A DNA stretch of 64,000 bases from Blastocatellia bacterium (GCA_003168335.1 PMSM01000010.1:334001-398000), one strand, 5' to 3'. Shown: positions 1 to 8,466, counted from the first letter of the stretch. Translations and numbers: made by a program. The notes: a model not told the origin generated them from the letters alone.

Positions 1-10
1 ACGGCGCTTT

Positions 11-127
11 ATGTCCGACAAACTTTAGTTTGTCGCTTCAAGTTGAGAATCTATTGGAGCGTCGACAAACTGAAGTTCGTCGGACATCCAAAGCGGTGTC
101 GCGCTCCGCTTGCCACCGCACTCCAAA
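11..127. repeat. REP-like palindrome family A, extended copy A1
   Basis: Two arms, each itself a palindrome (CGACAAACTTTAGTTTGTCG near 16-35; a near copy at 62-82), face each other so that the whole reads ATGTCCGAC...GTCGGACAT at 11-88. A tail at 89-127 ending in TTGCCACCGCACTCCAAA is shared with the copy at 53500-53614. The element ends two bases before the TAG stop of the minus-strand sdhA gene. REP/BIME-like by architecture; mobility by a RAYT transposase is inferred. Confidence 0.85.
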
Positions 128-128
128 T

Positions 129-1925
129 CTATGCCTTCTTTGTTTCCTTCTTCTCGTGCGAATAGTCGCGCTTGCGCGGCGGAATCAGCGAGACGTCGAC
201 CGGTTCATAAGAGAACACGGGACCCTCTCCCGAGTATTCCGCAATCGTCGTCTTCAGCCAGTTCGGATCGTCGCGATCGGGAAAGTCCGGCTTGTAATGC
301 GCGCCCCGCGACTCGTTGCGATTGAGAGCGCCCAGGGTAATCACGCGCGCCAGATCCAACATGTTCTTCAAATGACGCGCATGCGGCAGGGCCATCGTCG
401 CCCAAAGATTCGAATCGTTAATCGAGATGCGTTCGTAGCGCTGCATCAACTCGCGCAGGTGATCATCTGTTTCCTTCAGCCGGTCGTTATAGCGGATCAC
501 GGTGACGTTGTCGGTCATGATCCGGCCCATCTCTTCATGCAGTTTGTACTGGTTCTCGTTGCCACTTTGGGTAATCAGCTTGTCGTTGATTTCCTGCTGA
601 CGTTTCGTTTGCTGTTCGTAAAGCCCGGAGCCGTTGCTGCCGCTGCGTTCGACGCCATTCGCCCAATTGATAGCCGCAGGCGCCGCGATAAAGCCACCAT
701 AGACACAACTCAACAGTGAATTTGCTCCCAGCCGGTTCGCTCCGTGAATCGAATAATCGCACTCGCCGGCCGCCAGCAACCCGGGGATGTTTGTGTGCTG
801 ATTGAAATCAACCCACAGCCCGCCCATCGAATAATGCACGCCGGGAAAGATGCGCATCGGCACGTGACGCGGATCGTCGCCGACAAACATTTCGTAGATT
901 TCCAGGATAGCGCCGAGCTTCTTGTCCAGGGTCTCAGCCGGAATGTGTGTGAGATCGAGATAGACCTGGTTCTCTCCAGACACGCCCATCCCGGAGAGAC
1001 AAACCTGAAAGATTTCGCGGGTGGCGATGTCGCGCGGGACCAGATTGCCGTACGCCGGATACTTCTCTTCCAGAAAATACCAGCGCTCGTTTTCCGGAAT
1101 CGATGAAGAAGACCGTTTGTCGCCCTTGGCCCGCGGGACCCACACGCGGCCACCTTCGCCGCGCGCCGACTCGCTCATCAAACGCAGTTTGTCTTCGCCC
1201 GGGATTGAAGTCGGATGCACCTGAATGAATTCGCCGTTGGCATACTTCGCGCCCTGCTGGTAACAAGCCGCCACGGCGCTGCCGGTGCATACCATCGAGT
1301 TCGTCGACTTGCCATAGATCAAGCCCGGGCCGCCGGTCGCGATAATCACCGCATCGGCAGGGAAAGCTTTCAACTCGAGCGAGCGCAGATTCATCGCTAC
1401 GACGCCGCGACAAACCTGATGGTCGTCGAGGATGAGCGACATCATCTCCCAGCCTTCGTATTTCTTGACGCGATCATCGACTTCATAGCGGCGCACTTGT
1501 TCATCCAGCGCGTACAAGAGCTGTTGACCGGTCGAAGCTCCGGCAAAAGCGGTGCGATGATGCTTGGTGCCGCCGAAGCGCCGAAAATCCAGCAGGCCTT
1601 CTTTGGTTCGTGAAAACGGCACGCCCATCCGATCGAACAGATAGATGATCGCCGGCGCCATTTCGCACATGGCTTTCGCCGGTGGCTGGTTTGCGAGAAA
1701 GTCTCCGCCGTAAACCGTGTCGTCGAAATGTTCCCAGGTCGAGTCGCCTTCGCCCTTGGTGTTGACGGCGCCGTTGATGCCGCCCTGAGCACAGACCGAA
1801 TGAGAACGCTTCACCGGCACGACGGAAAGGAGATCGACCTCGTGACCGGCTTCGGCGATTTTCATCGCCGCCGCCAGACCGGCCAGCCCACCACCAACTA
1901 CTACGATCTTGATTCCACTTGCCAT
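129..1925 (-). CDS. sdhA: Succinate dehydrogenase flavoprotein subunit
   Basis: This is the FAD-containing catalytic subunit of respiratory complex II, which oxidises succinate to fumarate on the cytoplasmic face of the membrane. The 598-residue product opens with a dinucleotide-binding motif (GGGLAGLAAA, residues about 10-20), has the SHSVCAQGG segment whose His normally carries FAD covalently, HRTAFAGASTG, the QVHPTSIPG active-site region, and a C-terminal flavoprotein domain. I chose the ATG at 1925 because the preceding in-frame extension lies inside sdhC and carries no family sequence. It follows sdhC on the same strand with a 100-bp gap filled by a palindromic repeat. The iron-sulfur subunit sdhB is expected beyond the left window edge, as in B. 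subtilis type sdhCAB operons. Confidence 0.96.
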   Translation of the reverse strand: MASGIKIVVVGGGLAGLAAAMKIAEAGHEVDLLSVVPVKRSHSVCAQGGINGAVNTKGEGDSTWEHFDDTVYGGDFLANQPPAKAMCEMAPAIIYLFDRMGVPFSRTKEGLLDFRRFGGTKHHRTAFAGASTGQQLLYALDEQVRRYEVDDRVKKYEGWEMMSLILDDHQVCRGVVAMNLRSLELKAFPADAVIIATGGPGLIYGKSTNSMVCTGSAVAACYQQGAKYANGEFIQVHPTSIPGEDKLRLMSESARGEGGRVWVPRAKGDKRSSSSIPENERWYFLEEKYPAYGNLVPRDIATREIFQVCLSGMGVSGENQVYLDLTHIPAETLDKKLGAILEIYEMFVGDDPRHVPMRIFPGVHYSMGGLWVDFNQHTNIPGLLAAGECDYSIHGANRLGANSLLSCVYGGFIAAPAAINWANGVERSGSNGSGLYEQQTKRQQEINDKLITQSGNENQYKLHEEMGRIMTDNVTVIRYNDRLKETDDHLRELMQRYERISINDSNLWATMALPHARHLKNMLDLARVITLGALNRNESRGAHYKPDFPDRDDPNWLKTTIAEYSGEGPVFSYEPVDVSLIPPRKRDYSHEKKETKKA

Positions 1926-1940
1926 AAGTTTCTTTAAAGA

Positions 1941-2026
1941 ATGTCCGACAAACTTCCGTTTATCGTTGAGTCCCGAAATAAGTTCATCATGCCCAGTAAC
2001 GACAAACCGAAGTTTGTCGGACTCAT
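1941..2026. repeat. REP-like palindrome family A, copy A2
   Basis: A degenerate pair of family A arms (ATGTCCGACAAACTTCCG at 1941 and CGACAAACCGAAGTTTGTCGG around 2000-2020) fills the gap between sdhC and sdhA inside the operon, reaching the sdhC stop codon. In the sdhCA transcript it would fold into a long hairpin. Confidence 0.8.
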
Positions 2027-2697
2027 CAGAGAATTCCTGCCAGCAATCCGCCGGGGCGAATGAAGGCCACCGCTGCGTTGATACCCACCGCCAGGAGCAC
2101 GATGCCGAATCCCAAACAAGCATAACCGGCGATCTTCTGCGCGCGCTCGCCGATGGTAATTCCCCAATCAACCAGAAACAGCCAGATGCCATTTGCCAAA
2201 TGCCATACCGTTGCGGTAATCCCAATTACGTACACGATGAAAATCGGCACGATGCGGAATTCGCGCGCCACGATCTGGAAAGATTCTTCCGGATGATTAG
2301 CAACCGAGAGCGTGTTCAGTCCCGGAATCAAACCAAAGCGGAAATTCAGCACGTGAAAGGTGATAAAGAAAAACAGGATGACGCCCGTCACTCGCTGAAT
2401 TGTGTAGAACCAATTTCGCGAGTAGGGATAGTGCAAGTTGTTAGGCCGTGCTTCGACCGTGATCACCATGCCGTACACGGCGTGATAGATTAGCGGAATG
2501 AAGATGCCGCCAATCTCGACCAACAGGATGTAAGGGATCGACTGAAGATCTTTGACGGCGGTATTAAAGTCAGCCGCCCCGCTTAATGCCTTGGAATTGG
2601 TGTAAAAATGTTCGAGTAGGAAAAAGCCCAGGGGCATGATGCCCGTCAACTGGTGCAGCTTTCGCAGAATGAAAGTTCTGCTCAGACGAATTGCCAC
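2026..2697 (-). CDS. sdhC: Succinate dehydrogenase cytochrome b558 membrane subunit
   Basis: This 223-residue membrane protein anchors complex II and carries haem b plus the quinone site. Five hydrophobic segments are visible, and histidines stand at expected haem-ligand positions (HQLTG, LEHFYT, IYHAVYG, TFHVLNF, VWHLANG). The length and pattern fit the single-polypeptide, di-haem anchor of Bacillus/Wolinella-type enzymes rather than the split SdhC/SdhD of E. coli. The start is a GTG at 2697 preceded by GAGGAG with good spacing. It is the first sdh gene in the window and precedes sdhA. Confidence 0.93.
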   Translation of the reverse strand: MAIRLSRTFILRKLHQLTGIMPLGFFLLEHFYTNSKALSGAADFNTAVKDLQSIPYILLVEIGGIFIPLIYHAVYGMVITVEARPNNLHYPYSRNWFYTIQRVTGVILFFFITFHVLNFRFGLIPGLNTLSVANHPEESFQIVAREFRIVPIFIVYVIGITATVWHLANGIWLFLVDWGITIGERAQKIAGYACLGFGIVLLAVGINAAVAFIRPGGLLAGIL

Positions 2698-2813
2698 GAG
2701 GGCTCCTCTCTGTGGAATGAACTGAGCAAGGCTTCTGGTCTCAGCGGGAACAAGTTAAGCAAAGAATGCCAAAAATGAAGGAACAGCTGAAATTATAGAG
2801 CGAAGCACCAGAA

Positions 2814-3134
2814 ATGCAAAACGACGACGACGATCTTAATCCTTTTCCGGAACCCGTCGAGATTGAAATCACGGATATTTTCGACTTGCACACCATTCCT
2901 CCGCGCCAGGTGAAACTGGTCGTGGAAGAGTATCTGCGCGAAGCTTATAGGAAGGGTTTTCCGGTGGTGCGGATCATTCACGGAAAAGGTATCGGCGTAC
3001 AGCGAGAGATTGTCAGGTCAATTCTGGCGCACACGTCTTTTGTCGCAGAGTGGAGCGATGCGCCGCCTGATGCGGGTGGCCTGGGCGCCACGATCGTGAG
3101 ATTTTCGCAGGGTATTGCAAAAGAGGAGATTTAA
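2814..3134 (+). CDS. Smr domain protein (MutS2 C-terminal-like endonuclease domain)
   Basis: A 106-residue stand-alone Smr domain. The characteristic DLHTIPPRQ motif (about residues 24-32), a basic YLREAYRKG helix and the HGKG loop (about residues 60-63), known as signature motifs of Smr nucleases, are all present. Stand-alone Smr proteins have been linked to DNA or RNA nicking and ribosome rescue; the substrate here cannot be told. It is divergent from sdhC and its TAA stop abuts the 3' end of a tRNA gene on the other strand. Confidence 0.85.
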   Translation: MQNDDDDLNPFPEPVEIEITDIFDLHTIPPRQVKLVVEEYLREAYRKGFPVVRIIHGKGIGVQREIVRSILAHTSFVAEWSDAPPDAGGLGATIVRFSQGIAKEEI

Positions 3135-3211
3135 TGGTGCCCCCGGCGCGATTCCAACGCGCGACCTCTCGCTTAGGAGGCGAGCGCTCTATGCAACTGA
3201 GCTACGGGAGC
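3135..3211 (-). tRNA. tRNA-Arg (anticodon CCT)
   Basis: On the minus strand the sequence folds as a complete cloverleaf: acceptor GCTCCCG/CGGGGGC, D stem GCTC/GAGC, anticodon stem CTCGC/GCGAG with loop CTCCTAA (anticodon CCT, reads AGG), T stem GCGCG/CGCGC, discriminator A and an encoded CCA. Its 3' end touches the stop codon of the convergent smr gene. Confidence 0.96.
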
Positions 3212-3232
3212 ACACCACCGCAATAGTACAAC

Positions 3233-3275
3233 GTCAGTTGTCAGTTGTCAGTTGTCAGTTGTCAGTTGTCAGTTG
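3233..3275. repeat. Heptamer tandem repeat (GTCAGTT)6
   Basis: Six perfect tandem copies of the 7-mer GTCAGTT start at 3233 and end at 3274. It lies in the 355-bp gap between the tRNA and the ligase gene. That gap also holds a perfect 14-bp inverted repeat, ACGATCCACGAAAT near 3330 and its complement near 3389. I see no gene there. Confidence 0.9.
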
Positions 3276-3566
3276 GGCCGTTACCCAGGCCTGTGTCCAA
3301 TTTGGTTTTTTGGTTTCTTTCCGATCGGACAAGAACGATCCACGAAATCACACGAAGCCGCACGCACAAACCAATTTCCGTTCGGGTATTTCGTGGATCG
3401 TTTTGCCTGGTAAGGAAATCTCTCAGAATCGGACATTACTGTTGCCTAACCACCGACACCCAACTACTGACAACTGCCCCTGGACCATGATAGGCTGCGC
3501 TTCCATTTCATCGCTTCGCGGCCGGCTCGATCAACAAATTATTTTTCATTGGGAATCCGAAAGCTC

Positions 3567-5066
3567 ATGATTCTTGATCTCCTGGAGAACGGCGACCCAT
3601 CACGCATCGCGATCAGCGTCGCTGGCGGCGGACCATCGGTCACGTATGATCAACTGCGACAGCAGGTCGAGGCTCTGATTAAGACACTCAACCAGCTCGG
3701 CCTCGGCCGCGGCGATCGAATCGCGATGGCTTTGCCGAACGGGCTCGAAGTGATCGCTTCGTTTCTGGCGGCGTCGATCGTGGGCACGGCTGCGCCCCTC
3801 AATCCGGCTTACACTCGCGATGAATTCAAGTTCTATCTCGCAGACACGGGCGCTCGGGCGCTGATTATTCCTCCCACTGGCTCTGATGAAGCCAGAGCCG
3901 CGGCGGCTGACAACGTGCTGCTTATCGAAGCTGAACTCGACAGCGCTGGCCAGGTTCGATTTTCATCGGCAGGAACTGCCGGCGCTCCTCGTTCATCCGA
4001 ACTTCCGCAGCCGGATAACATCGCCTTGATCCTGCACACGAGTGGGACCACCAGCCGTCCGAAGCGCGTTCCGCTTTCGCACGCGAACCTGATGACTTCG
4101 GCGCGCAATGTATCCGAAACCTATCAACTCACATCCGCAGACGTTTCGCTGTGCGTGATGCCGCTGTTTCACGTTCACGGTTTAGTGGCTTCGACCCTGG
4201 CCACGCTTTTCACAGGTGGAACGGTAGTCGTGCCGCCGAAATTCAATCCACTTTCTTTCTGGTCCATCGTCAGGGAGCACGGGGCGAGTTGGTATTCGGC
4301 CGTGCCCACAATTCATCAGGTGTTGCTGTCGAGAGCAAAAGGAGCGAGACCGTCAGGCGCAGAACAACTCCGCTTCATCCGTTCATGCAGCGCGGCACTG
4401 GCGCCGCAGACAATGGCCGACATTGAAGAGCGGTTCGGCGTCCCGATTCTCGAGGCCTACGGAATGACTGAGGCCGCGCATCAGATGGCTTCCAATCCAC
4501 TGCCACCCCGCGCGCGCAAGGCGGGCTCAGTCGGACGCGGTACGGCCGTGGAGATCGCAGTCCTCGATGAGGCCGGTGATCAATTGCCGCCAGGCACAGT
4601 TGGCGAAGTGTCGATCAAAGGGCCGAATGTTTTCCTGGGCTATGAAGGCAACGCTGAAGCCAATGCTGAATCATTTTCCCATGGCTGGTTCCGCACCGGC
4701 GATCAGGGCTATCTTGATGACGAAGGATATTTGACGCTGGTGGGCCGCATTAAAGAATTGATCAACCGCGGCGGCGAGAAGATTTCACCGCGCGAGATCG
4801 ATGAAACGTTGCTCACCCATCCGGCGGTGGCCGAGGCCGTGTGCTTTGGAATCGCGCACCGGGTCTACGGCGAAGAAGTGGCTGCGGCAGTTGTGCTGAA
4901 GGGCGCCGCGACCGAAAGCGATCTGATTGCCCATTGTCGTTTGTCGCTGGCAGACTTCAAATGCCCGACGGCAATTTACATCATGGAATCCATCCCGCGC
5001 ACCGCGACCGGCAAGACTCAGCGGCGGAATGTGGCGGCGGCGATTACCAAGTCTGACGATGCGTAA
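3567..5066 (+). CDS. Acyl-CoA synthetase, oxalate-CoA ligase-like (AAE3/PCS60 type)
   Basis: An AMP-forming acyl-CoA ligase of 499 residues. The P-loop region reads HTSGTTSRPKRVPLSH, followed by PLFHVHGL, WYSAVPTIHQ, RFIRSCSA, EAYGMTEAAHQMASNPLPP and RIKELINRGGEKISP, with the C-terminal catalytic Lys in TATGKTQRR. These blocks match, from memory, the plant AAE3 / yeast PCS60 oxalyl-CoA synthetases more closely than fatty acyl ligases. The start is set at the ATG at 3567; an in-frame TTG lies 18 bases upstream. Next come a PanE-like reductase and an oxalate/formate-family carrier on the same strand, supporting activation of oxalate to oxalyl-CoA. Another small dicarboxylate or acyl substrate cannot be excluded. 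Confidence 0.85.
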   Translation: MILDLLENGDPSRIAISVAGGGPSVTYDQLRQQVEALIKTLNQLGLGRGDRIAMALPNGLEVIASFLAASIVGTAAPLNPAYTRDEFKFYLADTGARALIIPPTGSDEARAAAADNVLLIEAELDSAGQVRFSSAGTAGAPRSSELPQPDNIALILHTSGTTSRPKRVPLSHANLMTSARNVSETYQLTSADVSLCVMPLFHVHGLVASTLATLFTGGTVVVPPKFNPLSFWSIVREHGASWYSAVPTIHQVLLSRAKGARPSGAEQLRFIRSCSAALAPQTMADIEERFGVPILEAYGMTEAAHQMASNPLPPRARKAGSVGRGTAVEIAVLDEAGDQLPPGTVGEVSIKGPNVFLGYEGNAEANAESFSHGWFRTGDQGYLDDEGYLTLVGRIKELINRGGEKISPREIDETLLTHPAVAEAVCFGIAHRVYGEEVAAAVVLKGAATESDLIAHCRLSLADFKCPTAIYIMESIPRTATGKTQRRNVAAAITKSDDA

Positions 5067-5150
5067 TTGATGAGTCCGTCACAGCGGACGAATGATAATA
5101 GCCCACCGATTCATCGGGGGGTCACGTCCGAAAAGAATTCGTAGTCCGTG
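5067..5150. repeat. Weak palindromic repeat between ligase and reductase genes
   Basis: The gap downstream of the ligase gene contains paired motifs such as GTCCGTCACAGCGGAC and TAGTCCGTGAAGCGGAC with CACCGATTCATCGGGGGG between them, resembling degenerate REP arms. No gene is seen between 5067 and 5269. Confidence 0.5.
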
Positions 5151-5269
5151 AAGCGGACGGTTGACGTCGAAGGTGTCGCGGACAGAGCGTTGCTCGATGA
5201 GTCCGGCCAGCGTCCTAAAGGTTCACCTTAGACTCGCTCTCTCACACATAGAATGAAGCCTAGATAGCC

Positions 5270-6247
5270 ATGAAATTTGCCATCGTCGGCGCAGGCGCCA
5301 TCGGCGCGTTTGCCGGCGCCATGTTAGCGAGGGCCGGTGAAGACGTGACGCTCGTCGCGCGCGGACCGCATCTGCGCGCGATGCAGGAGCACGGTGTGCG
5401 TGTGCGCGGGGAGATAGGCGACTTTGCAGCGCATCCCACGGCCACCGATGATCCGGCAGCGGTCGGCCCGGTTGACGTCGTGCTGCTAACGCTCAAAGCG
5501 CACAGCTTGACGGCAATGGCGCCGCGTCTGGCGCCGCTATTGGGTCCAGATACTTGTTTGTTGAGCGCGCAGAACGGGATTCCCTGGTGGTACTTCTACC
5601 GTCACGGTGGCGAATGGGAAGGGACGCATCTCGAGACAGTCGATCCCGGCAGAGTGATCGGCCAAAGCATCGATCCTGCGCGCGTGGTCGGCTGCGTGGT
5701 TTATCCCTCGACGACCATCGTCGAGCCCGGCATCGTTTGGCACATCGAAGGAACGCGCTTCGCCATCGGCGAGCCGGACGGGTCAAAGAGCGAACGCTGC
5801 CGGCGCATTGCCGCCGCGTTCATCAAAGCCGGCTTGCGCTGTCCCATACGCACGAACATTCGCCACGACATGTGGGTAAAGCTGATGGGCAACGTCGCCT
5901 ACAATCCGGTCAGCGCGCTCACTCGCGCGACCTTGATCGAAATCGTCCAATGTCCCGAAACGCGCGAACTGGCCGCGGCGATCATGACTGAGGCAGAGTC
6001 TGTCGCTGCAAAACTCGGCATCGACATGGGAATTTCTATCGAACAACGACTGGAAGGCGCCGAGAAGGTCGGCCATCACAAAACCTCGATGCTACAGGAT
6101 GTCGAAGCCGGACGGCCGATGGAACTCGACGCGATCGTGGGGGCGGTTGTGGAGTTGGGCAACAAGATGGGACTGTCGTTGCCTTACACAAACACAGTGT
6201 ATGCGTGTGTGAAATTGCTGGAGCTGCATGCAATCCGACAAACTTGA
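5270..6247 (+). CDS. PanE/ApbA-family reductase, candidate oxalyl-CoA reductase
   Basis: A 325-residue NADPH-dependent ketopantoate-reductase-fold enzyme. The N-terminus has the Rossmann motif VGAGAIGAFAGAML, followed by LKAHSL with a conserved Lys, QNGIPWWYF, and a helical C-terminal domain with KLMGNVAYNPVSALT and the SMLQDVEAGRPMELD segment of the family. True PanE enzymes usually show QNG followed by other residues; the WWYF stretch is unusual. In Methylobacterium a PanE paralogue (PanE2) is reported as an oxalyl-CoA reductase making glyoxylate. Position between an oxalate-CoA ligase-like gene and an oxalate-type carrier makes that role plausible; pantothenate synthesis remains the alternative. 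The last codons overlap a half-copy of repeat family A. Confidence 0.8.
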   Translation: MKFAIVGAGAIGAFAGAMLARAGEDVTLVARGPHLRAMQEHGVRVRGEIGDFAAHPTATDDPAAVGPVDVVLLTLKAHSLTAMAPRLAPLLGPDTCLLSAQNGIPWWYFYRHGGEWEGTHLETVDPGRVIGQSIDPARVVGCVVYPSTTIVEPGIVWHIEGTRFAIGEPDGSKSERCRRIAAAFIKAGLRCPIRTNIRHDMWVKLMGNVAYNPVSALTRATLIEIVQCPETRELAAAIMTEAESVAAKLGIDMGISIEQRLEGAEKVGHHKTSMLQDVEAGRPMELDAIVGAVVELGNKMGLSLPYTNTVYACVKLLELHAIRQT

Positions 6248-6265
6248 GTCTTTCGTGTCGGTTCT

Positions 6266-6440
6266 TCACTCCGCTAGGAGTGAGATGTTTATAGACCGCA
6301 ACACAAAACGCTCATCTGCTCCGTTCGGAGGAGCGGAAATCAATTAGACCTTTGCCACTCAGTTACATTCCGCTCCTCCGAATGGAGCCTGAAGGCTTTG
6401 GTTACCAAGGCTATAAACATCTCACCCCTGGCGGGGTGAA
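6266..6440. repeat. Long palindromic element family C, copy C1
   Basis: The outer arms CGCTAGGAGTGAGATGTTTATAG (about 6272-6294) and CTATAAACATCTCACCCCTGGCGG (about 6411-6434) are complementary over most of their length, with internal arms TCCGTTCGGAGGAGCGGAA and TTCCGCTCCTCCGAATGGA. It fills the gap between the reductase and carrier genes. The same architecture recurs at 43789-43962. Confidence 0.85.
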
Positions 6441-6528
6441 AACCCAGGGCTCTTTGCGTTCAGCATGAACCTGTCGGCTTTCATCTGTTTTTCCAGACAT
6501 ACTCCAGCGGGGTTGTAAGGAGAACTGT

Positions 6529-7815
6529 TTGACCACACCGCCAGAGAACAAACGTGATTCATCCCGATGGCGCGTACTAATCCCCTGCGTCATGGCGATG
6601 CTGGCCATCGCTAATCTTCAATACGCCTGGACGCTTTTTACCACCGACATCATGAAGAGTTTTCATGCGCGCCTGGATCAGGTTCAGTGGACTCTCACGT
6701 TTTTCATCATCGCCCAGACGGTGCTGTTTCCGATCAATGCCTACCTGGTCGATCGCTTCGGCCCGCGCCTGATCGTCACGATGGCCAGCTTACTGGTAGC
6801 AGTGGGATGGATTGGCTCGGGTCTGGTCAATTCGCTACCGGCATTGTATGCCGTCTACGCCATCGGCGGCATTGGCGCCGGCGGCGTCTATAGCGCCTGC
6901 GTGGGTGTGGCGATGAAGTGGTTTCCCGATCGCCGGGGCCTTTGTGTGGGCGTGGTCGCCGGCTCGTATGGATTCGGCACGGCGCTCACCGTCTTGCCGA
7001 TCTCTTACCTGATCGAGCACAACGGATATCGCACAGCTTTCATGATCTTCGGCGCGATTCAGGGTGTTGGGGTGTTGGTGGCCGCGCAATTCCTGCGCAT
7101 GCCGCCAGCGGGCTGGTTGCCTGCCGGGTGGGAGGCAATCAAAGCGAAAGTGCAGCGCAAGGTGCAGCAGTCATCCCGCGACTACACGCCCGGCGAAATG
7201 TTGCGGAGCGGATCGTTTTATTTGCTTTACTTGATGATGGCGCTGGTTACCGCCAGCGGATTGATGTTAACAGCGCAATTGAAACCGATCGGCGTCGCCT
7301 ACGGCTATGACAAGTACGCGCTGTTTGGCGGCTTCACGGTGCTGACGCTAACGCTGTCTCTAAATCAAGTGCTGAACGGATCGGCGAGGCCTTTCTTTGG
7401 CTGGGTTTCAGATCGCATCGGACGGTACGACACGATGGCCATAGTCTTTGTCATGGAAGCCATCACCATCACCATACTCACGCTGGTGGTGGCGCGGCCC
7501 GTTTTGTTCATTATCGTTTCAGCGCTGATGTTCTTTGCCTGGGGCGACATTTATTCGCTGTTCCCGGCGGCCATCGCGGACATCTTTGGGAGCAAACACG
7601 CTACAACCAACTACGGCATCCAATACACCGCGAAAGTGATCGGTATGATCCTGGCAGGCCCCGGCGCGGCTCTTTTGATGGCTGCGATGCACTCATGGAT
7701 TCCGGTTTTCTGGGGCGCAGTGGCGTGCAACGTCATCGCCGCTGGCCTCGCCCTGCTTTGGCTGAAGCCGCGCGTGGCACGTTTGGTGAGGGAGCAAGCC
7801 AGCGGTGATGACTGA
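6529..7815 (+). CDS. MFS transporter, oxalate/formate antiporter (OFA) family
   Basis: A 428-residue, 12-helix major facilitator protein. The first helix (ANLQYAWTLFTTDI) and the segment FIIAQTVLFPINAYLVDRFG fit the OFA subfamily, whose model member OxlT exchanges oxalate for formate; the GWVSDRIGRYD loop between helices 8 and 9 is the repeated MFS motif. It starts at a TTG after GTAAGGAGAAC, with a good ribosome binding site. It is the third gene of the co-directional set with the oxalate-CoA ligase-like enzyme and the PanE-like reductase and would import the substrate. OFA members also carry other monocarboxylates, so the substrate is inferred. Confidence 0.85.
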   Translation: MTTPPENKRDSSRWRVLIPCVMAMLAIANLQYAWTLFTTDIMKSFHARLDQVQWTLTFFIIAQTVLFPINAYLVDRFGPRLIVTMASLLVAVGWIGSGLVNSLPALYAVYAIGGIGAGGVYSACVGVAMKWFPDRRGLCVGVVAGSYGFGTALTVLPISYLIEHNGYRTAFMIFGAIQGVGVLVAAQFLRMPPAGWLPAGWEAIKAKVQRKVQQSSRDYTPGEMLRSGSFYLLYLMMALVTASGLMLTAQLKPIGVAYGYDKYALFGGFTVLTLTLSLNQVLNGSARPFFGWVSDRIGRYDTMAIVFVMEAITITILTLVVARPVLFIIVSALMFFAWGDIYSLFPAAIADIFGSKHATTNYGIQYTAKVIGMILAGPGAALLMAAMHSWIPVFWGAVACNVIAAGLALLWLKPRVARLVREQASGDD

Positions 7816-7818
7816 ACT

Positions 7819-8340
7819 TCACGATTGATATTTGATCAACGACCTCACATCGTACCCTTCCAGCTTTTTTCTTCCCGCCAGGAATTCGAGTTCGACGACG
7901 AAAACAAGTCCCTCGATCTTGCCGCCAAGACTTTCAACTAAATCGACGACGGCCCTGGCGGTGCCACCCGTGGCCAGCAGATCGTCCGCAATTATCACGC
8001 GATGCCCGTTGCCAATCGCGTCCCGATGAATCTCGAGTGTGTCCTGTCCGTATTCGAGATCGTAGGAGATCGAAGCTCTTTCCGCCGGCAGCTTCCTGGG
8101 CTTGCGCACCGGTACAAAGCCGGCCCCCAGGTGATACGCCAGGGCGGGCGCGAAAATAAAGCCGCGGGCCTCGATGCCTACGACGGTATCGATCTGCGCG
8201 CCGGCAAACTCCGCGGCCAGGGCGTCGACGGTTTTGCGCAGGCCGGCGGGATGTTTGAGCAACGTGGTGATGTCATAAAAGTTTATCCCCGGTTTGGGAA
8301 AGTCCGGCACTTCGCGAATTAGCTTTTTCAGTTCGTCCAT
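7819..8340 (-). CDS. apt: Adenine phosphoribosyltransferase
   Basis: Apt salvages adenine by joining it to PRPP to give AMP in the cytoplasm. The 173-residue protein is full length. It has [17 protein letters not shown] near the N-terminus, [14 protein letters not shown] for base recognition, RKPRKLP, and the PRPP-binding loop [14 protein letters not shown] at about residues 115-128. It is convergent with the carrier gene, with three bases between the stops, and stands alone. Confidence 0.96.
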   Translation of the reverse strand: MDELKKLIREVPDFPKPGINFYDITTLLKHPAGLRKTVDALAAEFAGAQIDTVVGIEARGFIFAPALAYHLGAGFVPVRKPRKLPAERASISYDLEYGQDTLEIHRDAIGNGHRVIIADDLLATGGTARAVVDLVESLGGKIEGLVFVVELEFLAGRKKLEGYDVRSLIKYQS

Positions 8341-8466
8341 AATCTCGTTAATCGACAGCGATCCGAGTCTGACAAATTAGAGTAGACCATCCCGTTTCCG
8401 GGTGCGGCATGATATCATCTCCGGCGATCTTCCCAGCTACCCCGACGCTCGAATCAGGAGCTTTTC

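Noticed and set aside
1926-2225. Longer sdhA open frame starting at 2225
   Set aside because: The extra 100 codons read through sdhC and the family A repeat; the FAD motif begins at the ATG at 1925.
3233-3275. Possible CRISPR-like direct repeats
   Set aside because: The 7-bp units are contiguous with no spacers, and no cas gene is near.
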